Shown piece by piece: positions 41,921 to 50,807 of a stretch of DNA of 64,000 nt. The stretch spans positions 205,932,186 to 205,996,185 of the forward strand of contig NC_091118.1 of assembly GCF_040183065.1 (NCBI RefSeq), written 5' to 3'. The notes under the pieces are model-generated. The model was not told the origin of the DNA. It was given only the letters and a program-made list of their open reading frames with translations, and made no database searches. Each line of letters starts with the position of its first letter. The first letter of the stretch is position 1. The translations under genes were made by a program, and so were the position numbers. Source of the stretch: Periplaneta americana (lineage: Eukaryota > Arthropoda > Insecta > Blattodea > Blattidae).

Positions 41921-42000
41921 ATTTTTCCCTCGAAATTATTCAAAGCAATATGTGTTTCTAAGTTGAATTCCCGGTGTTTTTCCGTCTTACAATAAGCAAA

Positions 42001-42297
42001 AGTTTCTAGAACGTCTAAAGCAGGGAAGCCAAACTTTCGCTCCCTAAAGCGCAAACATTATCATATCTACTTTCTCCACCCCCTGTCAGTGACTCTGTTT
42101 TCTTTCTGTTTATTTAATCGTTAGCTGCAGAACGTAAACATTCAGTGGCGAGAAGTTTACAGAATATTTCAAAAGGGCACTGTCTACAGTACCAAGATAC
42201 AGCTTCAATAAGGAATGGGAAGATGGTTATTTTGTTATTGATGAAAATAATAAAGTTAATTATTGTCTATTATTTCGCATCCAATTTCCTTACATAC
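42001..42297. other. No supported gene
   Basis: AT-rich, with a 61-codon frame of no recognisable family. May include upstream LINE E sequence. Confidence 0.4.
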
Positions 42298-42305
42298 GTC
42301 ATTAT

Positions 42306-43775
42306 TAGGGAACGGAATTTGGAGCAGTAAAAGCTAGTATTGGCATCTACACAGCCATTTGTTTACAACCCTCTATACCAAGTCCTCCCCTCCATGACAA
42401 ACTCGGAGATCTCTGCACGTCTACAACAGGTGAACGGGACAGTTGCCGCATAAGAACTTCAACATGCAGGTTTGCAGTTCAGAGTGGTGACGTGCAGGTA
42501 TAATGCCGAAAGTGAAACCAACTAACAACAGAAAATTGAAAGACAATATTTGTAAAAGCTCCAGATCGAGTACCAAAATTCAGGAAACAATTCCCTAAAT
42601 TGTCGCTTCCCCCATGTCCAGTTCTTAACAGATGCGGGTCATGGTTAGAAGCTTGCAATAATTATTACGCACATCACCTCCAATCTGTGAAGAAAGTGCT
42701 TCAGTCTTTCGATCCCGATGACACGGCTGCGATTCAAATACGCCAGGAACTGCTAAATAATAGAACAATCGATATTAAGTCAAAATTTTTATATTTACCG
42801 GATGCCATTATTCGATTAGCACAGTCAGGGGTAGAACTAGTTGAGCAAATAAATATTATGAGTACTATTGTAAATAAACTGAGTGCAGTAGAAGGTGAAG
42901 TAGGAAAACGTGTTGGTGAAAAAATGAACAGAGTTTTGATTAAAAATGATAAGTACAGTATTCTTAGTCGGATTTCAGCTGCACTAACTAACACGTGTCC
43001 CAATGACGTCATTCAACATGTGAATTTAATTGACGTATTTTGTTTCAAGTACTCTCCAATTGTCTCTGCGAATGTAGAGCGGAGTTTTTCCATGTTAAAA
43101 AATTTCCTTGCTTGCAACAGAGCAAAGTTGTGTTTTGAAAATTTGAAAATGATATTTACAATTTATTATAAGAAGGCACAGCAGGAATAAATTGTTTCAT
43201 CAACAAAACATAGCATTAATTGAAAAATACCATTTCGTTTGGTGCTACATTTTGTACAACATTTAATGATACTCTATTAGGCTATGTTGTAAATATTGTA
43301 GTATATTATATACAGTATATTCTAAATACTGTAGTGTACGTTGTGTACATATTATCATATTTCATGATATTGTAAATAAAGGTTTTAATTTAACACGCTC
43401 CTGACAGAAAAACACACATATTCAGAGGCGAGTTCCGTACAGAAGACAACTATCAGCCATCAATATTTCCACTGACAAGCGAGGACGCAGGGATTGATAT
43501 TTAATTATGTATATTTGTAATGTTGTTTATTGGTGTCTTGTGCTTTGACAAAAAACACATGTAGTTCAAAGTGAAATGCAGATTATGTATGTAGGCCACT
43601 ATATGTCATTAAACTATTCCATATGTTTATTCTGAAATACGTTTACAGCACGTTGCGTGTAAGTTTGTATGAAGTGGACTGTACTCGTCCATGCAGCTCG
43701 CTTGACAGTCACTGAGTTATGAATATCTATACTGCGTTTCACGATTCTTTATAATACTCCAAATCCCTTTCCCTG
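42306..43775 (+). mobile_element. hAT transposon, family 2, internally deleted
   Basis: The ends are TAGGGAACGGAATTTGGAG and the inverse of CAGGGAAAGGGATTTGGAG. A perfect 8-bp duplication GTCATTAT flanks it (42298-42305 and 43776-43783). The transposase start (42503) and C-terminal part (42600-43190) are joined by a large internal deletion. A T in place of the first C of the left end may impair mobility. Confidence 0.85.
42503..43190 (+). pseudogene. hAT family 2 transposase, internally deleted
   Basis: It starts MPKVKPTNNRKLKD, like family 1's MPKVRHSV start. After about 30 codons it reaches a stop; beyond this an open frame (42600-43190) carries PVLNRCGSWLEACNNYYAHH (the RW-x2-WL segment of hAT transposases, here CGSWLEA), through SPIVSANVERSFSMLKNFLA (C-terminal dimerisation region with the presumed catalytic Glu) to the stop. 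The BED zinc finger and both catalytic Asp regions are missing. Confidence 0.85.
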
Positions 43776-43783
43776 GTCATTAT

Positions 43784-44321
43784 AATACAGTGCGTTCGTA
43801 GCTCGGCCGGACCGTTCCGCGGCGGCCTTGAATGATGATGTTTTGCAACGAAATAGTAGAAACTGATGTTAAAGTAATTGCATCTTAATCAAGAATGGTT
43901 GCTAGTGCACATTTGAAAGTATTCTTAGCATAAAAAAAATTGGTTTTCATGATTTGTTTTGCCCCTCAACAATGGATATTTTGTCTCACGAAAGAATAAA
44001 AAAATGGTCTCACATCAAAGATAATTAATTCAACAATCACCCTGCAAAAGCACTATAAATTTACATCAAGAAGCAGGCTGCTATCAACATTGAAACACAA
44101 AAAAGTCACTAATGTCCGATATCACTCCATTTGACGGTACAGACAAATCGAATGATGGATACTGCTAAGATACAGAAACACAATCGGATGACCATTTGTC
44201 CTTCATACCGAAACGTCAGATTAACCGAGTATCGTTGTACCGTAATGTCGTGTGACCAAAAAGATTCGTGACTTAAAAAGAGAGACCAAAAACCGCTTGA
44301 AACGTGCCCAAAATCTTGAAA
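43784..44321. other. No supported gene
   Basis: A short GC-rich patch (about 43800-43830) in otherwise AT-rich sequence; no frame or repeat end was recognised. Confidence 0.4.
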
Positions 44322-45592
44322 TCTATACTAATAATAAATCTGTAGCCGAAATTTTTCTGGTAATTTTCGATTTTCCAAAAATAATTAGTCCCAACATATA
44401 TAATTAACCACCCTGAAACCGAAAATCGCATTTTTGAAATTTTTGTTTTTCTGTCTGTCTGTCTGTCTGGATGTTTGTTACCTTTTCACGCGATAATGGC
44501 TGAACGGATTTCGATGAAAATTGGAATATAACTTAAGTTTGTTGTAACTTAGATTTTAGGCTATATGGCATTCAAAATACATTATTTAAAAAGGGGGGGG
44601 TTACAATGGGGCCTGAATTAAATAAATCGAAATATCTCGCTTATTATTGATTTTTGTGAGAAATATTACATAACAAAAGTTTCTTTACAAATCATTTCCG
44701 ATAAGTTTTATTCTTTGAATCATTTTGATAGGAATGATATTTAATGAGATAAACGAGTTTTAAAATTAAAATAACTGCCATCTAAGGCCGTATAATGAAA
44801 TAAAAAACAAATGACTTCGTCTATAAGGGGCCTTGGACAGCAACAATCGAAAGCTATGAAAGATAGCCTACGGAGAATGTTTCTGTGTTTGTATGAAATA
44901 ATATCGGAAGCTAAATTAACCGATTTGTGTAATTAATTATTATTTCACCATTGGAAAGTGTAGTTTCTCTAGATGGACATAATGCTATAATGTTATTACA
45001 GTAACTTCTGATATAATATAATGTAATATAATATAATATAATATATAATATAATATAATATAATATAATATAATATAATATAATATAATATAATATAATA
45101 TAATATAATATAATATAATATAATATAATATAATATATAATGTAATATAATATAATATAATATATGTAATGTAATATTAAATAATATAATTTAAGTTATT
45201 TGAAGGGTTCAGAATCATAGTGGGCCAAACGCCATTTACTGAATACGTAGAAAACAAGGGTTAAAATTATTACCATAATTCAATGGAAACCTATAACAAG
45301 TAAAATAAAGTATACACATTAAATCTAAATGATGTCAATGCTCATTAAACTATGGTTGCATGTAATAAAAATTAGAAACATGTTAAAGAGTTGTCATTGC
45401 ACCAATGAGTGGTCTCTGGACCAAAATGATCGAATTTTAATTATTTGGATGCAATTTAAATTAAGTAACATATTAAACGATTTATCTTTCTATCAAACAC
45501 GAATGTTCCCTGGATCAAATGTCCTATTTTAATTATGTAATTACTTTATATTTATTTCTAACGTGTGCAGCGGAGCGCACGGGTACGGCTAG
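44322..45592 (+). mobile_element. Helitron-like non-autonomous element, copy 3 (both ends present)
   Basis: Starts TCTATACTAATAATAAATCT after an A and ends CTAG before a T. The hairpin GTGCAGCGGAGCGCAC (45565-45580) lies 8 nt before CTAG. Body segments match copies 1 and 2 in reverse orientation, including the 'cgcgataatggctgaacgg' block. It contains an expanded (AATAT)n microsatellite. No Rep/helicase gene. Confidence 0.75.
45005..45183. repeat. (AATAT)n microsatellite within Helitron copy 3
   Basis: About 34 five-base units with a few six-base or shortened variants. Confidence 0.9.
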
Positions 45593-46242
45593 TGTACTAA
45601 TACATCCATTAGGGCCAGCATTCTCATTTTTTCTTATTACTTTTTTATGTAACCAATTACTCTGTCTGAAGGCTTGTAAGAATGTCCTAGAACAGGAAAA
45701 ATAAACTCAACATTTTTAATCATCTCTGGGGCATCAGCTATGCAACTGACATGCCTATGACAATTTATTGAGTTCCTATTTTCCCCGGTACATTCGTCAG
45801 CAAACACTGTACGATGCACAGTTTCTGTAATCGCCTGAAAATTAATTGTCATTAGATAATTATACTAAAAAATGATAATTAATAATCATAATATTTTGCT
45901 CTCATATCATCACCAAAACTTTCGTTATACAGTTTCCACAATTTTATAATAAAAAGATTACTGGAGAGATATTGACATTATCAATATTGTACAGAATGCT
46001 TACACCTGCTCGCCTCCTGATCCCTGCTTGAATCTGGGAACATTTTTGATAAGCAATACTCACACTTTTGTGTTTGCTGTTGTTTTTCTTTCAATCGAAT
46101 TAAAGGAGTTAGTAATACATACACATCTCCAGTTATTGAAATCAGTATTGAAATTCTGTTCTTCTCTCACAAGAACCTTGCAATTTTCCACTGCTGATGA
46201 GTTTTGATTTCGTAAATACATAAATTAAAACTATAGCAATGT
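45593..46242. other. No supported gene
   Basis: A 71-codon minus-strand frame at 45852-45637 matches nothing known to me. Confidence 0.4.
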
Positions 46243-46945
46243 AATAGTAATATGCGTTACAAGAGCAGTATGTTGAAATTTTCATGTTCGAGGAAAAGTT
46301 TGAAAAAGCGAAACGTAGTTGAGCTTTTTTAATTTCCGAGAATTAAAAGAAAACACACCGCTCGTGTATCGTACATTATTTTGTGCGAAGATCGTTTATT
46401 ACATACCTGAAAGAGGAATTTCTAATTAGTTGCAATGAAATCTCCATCTTTGTTTCTGTTCAATGATGGCAAATTTGCAAAACAAAAATATTTATCTTTA
46501 ACATTGTTGCTTTAAAATGTTTTCTGTGTTTACTATACTCCAGCAGGCCGTGATATACGTCTGTATTTTTTTCCCCCAGTTTATGGAATCTTGTTGATTT
46601 TTTCACGGCTTCCTTAATGTTACTTGCATCACGAATGCAGTAACTTTAGTGGAGTTGTAGAGTTTACTTAATTTTTGCAAATATTTAAAAGCAATAATTA
46701 ACAGTGCAATTTAGGTGAAATTGCAGTGGTAAGTTTCCAATTTATAATTGTTACTATATTGAACGTCTCTAAAATTAATATGTTAATAGTCTAAAGCAGT
46801 AAAATCAATATGTCACTTAAGCGGTAAGAAGAGGGAAATTATTATGTGTGTTAGGTTGGGAATACTGAATGTGAAATTTTAGACTTTCCGCGGATTGGTT
46901 TTGTGCGGAAAGCAAGCAAATACGCACGATCTCGCACAAATGAAT
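46243..46945 (-). repeat. Interspersed repeat family R, copy 1
   Basis: About 0.7 kb that recurs in the other orientation at 57143-60150 (split by a hAT element) and 60155-60965. Shared words include TGTGCGAGATCGTGCGTATT (one end), TAAACGATCTTCGCACAAAA and CATTCGTGATGCAAGTAAC. No inverted ends or coding capacity were seen, so the class is unknown. Confidence 0.75.
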
Positions 46946-47510
46946 ATTTGTGAAATTAAACTACAGCGCTGTAAATGATAAGTTTTTAAGCCGTAACTCC
47001 AGTGCAGATGATCAGTTCTGTAACGAAATCGAAATTTGAACACATGTTTATGGTGGTAAATGATAAATTTTGCTTCAAATATTCAACCATATTAAACATG
47101 CAGTTTTAATATGGTTAAAATCGTAGCTAAGTAATTTTCACAGTAATTTCAGTAGAGGTTTTGATTTATCTAGAGAAAATCAAAACTCGAGTGAGATTTA
47201 ATTGACTATTACATGATTAGAAGAAAGTATGTAAATATTAAAAGCAATAAAGTATACTCTAATACAATTAAATATTAATTGACTCACTAAAATACTAAAC
47301 TGTCTTGAAAATGTATTATTGTACCGTCTCATCATTACAAATATTCCGCTAGATGGCAGTAGTGTGTTATGATTAGCTGTTCTCTTGTTACCAGTTGTGC
47401 CAACTATACAATCTTCATTGAACTCTATGGACGATTACTAGTAAAGAAGGCTTTGTTGATTCAGCTTCATTTTTATTAAAATAATTGCATTCCACTTGAA
47501 ATTATCAATA
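46946..47510. other. No supported gene
   Basis: AT-rich. No feature recognised. Confidence 0.4.
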
Positions 47511-47512
47511 TA

Positions 47513-48237
47513 CAGGGTGTTTCCGAGGTGGTGTTACAAACTTTCAGGAATGATAGCGAATGGCTCTTGTATCAATTTGAGATAAGGAACCCTGGTCCAG
47601 AAATGACAGAGTCCAAAGTTGCAAGCAAAAATAGTTCTGTGGAAATGAAATAATTTTATTCCTCTATACACCTTATTTATGTGTATTTATCTCTACACAT
47701 TTTACACATACTGTATTCATCTGACGTTGTTTACGTTGTCTACTTACAGTATTCCATTCAATGCGCTGTTTGAGGGATGGGGACAGGAAACTACACTAAA
47801 GCAATGCAGATAGCGTAATGTGTAACGGACATGGTCGGTCCTGATATGCACGTCTGTAGACAGCAGTGTATGTGTACAAGTTGCAGTGTCCAGTAGATCA
47901 GTCCTAGTGAAATGGAGAAGTACATGAGAGCGGAATAAGCAGACCTGATTTTCGAATATGGATGAGCCAATGGGAACAGTAGACAAGCTCACAGATTGTG
48001 TCGGGACAAGTACCCACGTAGAAGACATCCGGCCCGTACCATTTTTCCACGACTGTTCCAAAGGTTAAGGGAAGGAGGGCACGTGGTGGAAAATTGCAAT
48101 TCCATTTCCACACAACTATTTTTGCTTATAACTTTCGACTCAGTCATTTCCGGACCAGGGTTCCTTATCTCAAATTGATACATGTACCCTTCGCCATCAT
48201 CCCTGAAAGTTTGTAACACCACCTCGGAAACACTCTG
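47513..48237 (+). mobile_element. TA-flanked element with ~135-bp terminal inverted repeats
   Basis: CAGGGTGTTTCCGAGGTGGT at the left and its inverse (ACAC... CTCTG variant) at the right lead long inverted repeats of about 135 bp with mismatches. TA flanks both ends (47511-47512 and 48238-48239). Inside is a broken DUF4817-like transposase N-terminus, so this is a Tc1/mariner-type deletion derivative. Confidence 0.75.
47912..48094 (+). pseudogene. DUF4817-like transposase N-terminus, broken
   Basis: The plus-strand frame reads MEKYMRAE, stop, ADLIFEYG, stop, ANGNSRQAHRLCRDKYPRRR, then FPRLFQRLREGGHVV. This is the helix-turn-helix DUF4817 pattern found at the N-terminus of IS630-type transposases in insects. 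Two in-frame stops, and no catalytic domain. Confidence 0.7.
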
Positions 48238-48239
48238 TA

Positions 48240-49013
48240 TATTAAATAATCTCTGATACGTGACTATTCATAATCCGATACAGCGGAAGCTATAACATAA
48301 CCTAAATAATATAAACAAAATAAATGGTAGAAATGTTTTAATTAAGGATGATGAAATGAACATGAATAATTTTAAGAGGTACAGTTATTCAAAGTACAAT
48401 GTTGGCAAACAAAGAAAAAATGCTAGGGAAATGATAAAAACAAACAAATTGTAGGGAGGTCATAAAAATTGTAGGATAAGCAGCCATGATTGGTTGAAAC
48501 ACGTTGTTCCGTACCGTTTCATTCAACAAAAGAAGTACGTTGTAGTAGAAGTGTAATAGTCAATAAAAAACAAATTCAGATGATTAGCTTTATTACTGTA
48601 CTATTCATATGGAACATGTCATACACAATAGCGGAAGACTTGTAAAGTTGTACGATAGGTATTGTGTTATGTAAAATGTGTTATCAAATGCTGTCAAGGA
48701 ATGAATTACGATTAATTTTTTTAACCTCCCTGTACAACACTATAAACTATGGAATACAGATATTTTGTTCTATTTATAAAGGAAGTGACTCATTATTCCA
48801 ATGGGAAACTTGTTAAGTGGAACATTGCGTTTGATATCAGATGGAACATGCAAGCTCGCAATTATTTCGTTACAATGGAAAAATGTCTACTGAACCAATC
48901 AAAATCCGAGTAGTGAGCAGTGCTACAAACCGATGATTAATAAAACTCGGATGGTCTTGACTCAAACATGCAGTGACAATGTCAGTTACGTTTGAAATAC
49001 GCAGCAGAACTTA
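48240..49013. other. No supported gene; upstream region of IR gene 2
   Basis: No transposon end or frame was recognised; probably contains the IR gene 2 promoter. Confidence 0.4.
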
Positions 49014-49023
49014 TATAACAGAG
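49014..49023 (+). promoter_or_regulatory. Conserved TATAACAGAG block upstream of IR gene 2
   Basis: Identical to 35788-35797 and almost equally spaced from the proposed ATG; here it is preceded by TTA, giving TTATATAACA. A shared core promoter element is the simplest reading, unproven. Confidence 0.5.
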
Positions 49024-49074
49024 AGTTATCTTTTTTGGGCCTTCTTGTACTGAAATTTGCTAGCTGGAGTATTA

Positions 49075-49081
49075 ATGTCAG
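49075..49081 (+). CDS. Ionotropic receptor gene 2, proposed 7-nt coding exon 1
   Basis: ATGTCAG followed by donor GTTAGT (49082). The phase matches the acceptor TTGTTCGCAG before 54920. The joined start reads MSDQRKSTFLYVFIVINVL, a good signal peptide. Sequence just after the donor (TAGTACAAAA) also parallels gene 1 (AAGTACAAAA). The intron is 5838 bp and holds an LTR element and a minisatellite. Confidence 0.65.
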
Positions 49082-50789
49082 GTTAGTACAAAACTGCAAA
49101 AATGTTCAGTGCAGATTAACTGTTTAAGATTTAACAACATAGAATAAATTGCAGGTACAATGTCGGTTCACACGACAGTAACTAAAAGAAACGATCCGAT
49201 GTAAATGACGAATTTTCTCAAAATGAATTTATATAGCAAGTAACAAACAGATCTTTAATATGCAGAATGTAAAGGGTATAAGTGTCGTCCTTTTAACAGT
49301 CGTCGGAGACGGTCTACAGGGGCAAAAACGTCCATACAACGTAGGGTCAAAACTTTAGTTTTCCTAGAAAAAAATTATTTTCTTATTTATTTGCCTTACT
49401 GCTTTTATGCTATGGACGAAACGAACACAGGTGCTTGTTTCTCAAGATTTCAAATACAACTGACTGAATTTGCATTTGAATAAATTATTGAAAAAGTGCT
49501 AAATAAACATTGTGAAAAATTCTAATGGGTAAATAAAGAATTAATAAATATTTCTACTGTACGATGCGTGATACAAAGACAAGAAATTTGATAAGATCAT
49601 TTAAATTTTAATTAATAATGATACCGAGATAGTTTGCATCAGTGGAGGGACATTTACAACTCTTGTGATCTAAAATTTTTGTTGTGTATTATTAGTCTAT
49701 CTTCATCACAGACTTTTAAAATTTGAATGAGAACAGATGTTAAAGAAGAAAGAATTGAAAAGATCTTAATATACAGGGAGCACTGTAAATAATGTCATTA
49801 ATTTCGGACTTATTCTTTGAGATATTTCAAACAAAAACGTTTAATACAATTTTACTTGTTTTTGCATCCTTTTCGAAAAAAATATATTTTATATTAAACG
49901 TTTCATAGTGTATATTGTTTTGTGAAAGCTATTGAATTAATTCCCAATATGCTCAGTCAGTTTGAGAAAGCAGTGTATTATGATAATAAATTATGGAAAT
50001 AATTTCAGTTTTGTCCTTTAAATATGCAGAAATTTGATCCGAATAAATGTAAGTTTTCGTTCTCCAAAGGAATTTTAAAACATACAGCAGTGTGACAAAG
50101 ATGTAAAGGTTGTTGTTGCCTGCAGAGAGCCAGATATACGTTGTCGTAGGCCAAGGACCCTGACAGCTGGCGTGTTCGAGACGAGGGTTGAGAAAACGAG
50201 ATATGTAAACATAACACACAAGATTGATTTTAAAGACGTCTAGTGAAATTTTATTTCTTATATGTAAGTTTACCGGCTATCTTTTTAAAGCGAAAGTCTG
50301 ATGGAACTATTTCTAACTGCCTGAAGAAAACGCTTGCAGTACGATAAATGGAGGTTTTTTTTAATAATCAAGTTGACTTATGTAACGTAAAAATAAGCTA
50401 TTCGTATTGCTGTGTTCACCAAATAGTTAATTTTTACCTATAGAGTTTTAAATATTTTAAAATCTTGTTTTTGTAACGTGAATTAAGCACCATTATTGTT
50501 TTCTTTCTGCAGAATATTAAATTGAAATGAGAATGTAGAAATATTTATTAATCTTTTAAATTTATTTTGCAATAAGCGTATCTGTGTTCTCTGAATATTT
50601 AATTCAAATTAGGTTGTAGAGTTTAGTTTCAATTTTTCAAGATTTTCTTTAACGTGAAGAGAACAATGTTTGTTCTCCGCTCTGAAAGACAGTTTAAACA
50701 CAAAAATTAAACAGTATATGTGTATTTTTGTAATGGATTTAAAAACAATGTACGTGGCAATGACCTTCAACTTTCTTGTTCATAAGTAG
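49082..50789 (+). other. IR gene 2 intron, left part
   Basis: AT-rich intron sequence with no supported gene. Short frames near 49953-50219 are not recognisable. Confidence 0.45.
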
Positions 50790-50807
50790 CCGAGTAAGGA
50801 GGTTTGT

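Larger units (their letters stand above)
40369..41941 (-). mobile_element. Tandem tRNA-SINE array (287-bp units) with inverted terminal unit
   Basis: Four complete and one internally deleted minus-strand units repeat with an exact 287-bp period (equivalent points at 40694, 40981, 41268 and 41555). A plus-strand partial unit (41765-41941) caps the array at its right end, creating a hairpin junction near 41761. Each unit has a tRNA-like head, an AATTTTTCCCTCGAAATTAT tail and an untranslated body. The whole block is flanked by a perfect 13-bp duplication AAAGCAATATGTG (40356-40368 and 41942-41954) inside LINE E. The 93-codon frames seen once per unit are repeat artefacts. Confidence 0.85.
39327..42000 (-). 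pseudogene. LINE family E reverse transcriptase remnant, split by a SINE array
   Basis: On the minus strand, from about 41990: NLETHIAFIDLEKAFDRVHR, interrupted at 41942 by the SINE array and resumed at 40368. The sequence then runs LLNVLATDHVAQQL, THTGVRQVCGLSPLLF (in modified form), a (TA)n expansion at 40112-40145, and KTKIMAFCGKYPVPSKICLD (39994-39788). A degraded C-terminal region follows (the LARPVLCYGSEAW-like block near 39640-39690). Several frameshifts are present. This is a non-LTR polymerase with motif A (FIDLEKAFD) and motif B recognisable and the YADD region degraded. The 3' end is at the (GAA)(GAT) tail near 39326. Confidence 0.7.

Noticed and set aside
40369-41941. CRISPR-like array
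   Set aside because: Eukaryotic context, 287-bp units without short repeats and unique spacers, and a SINE-type promoter in each.
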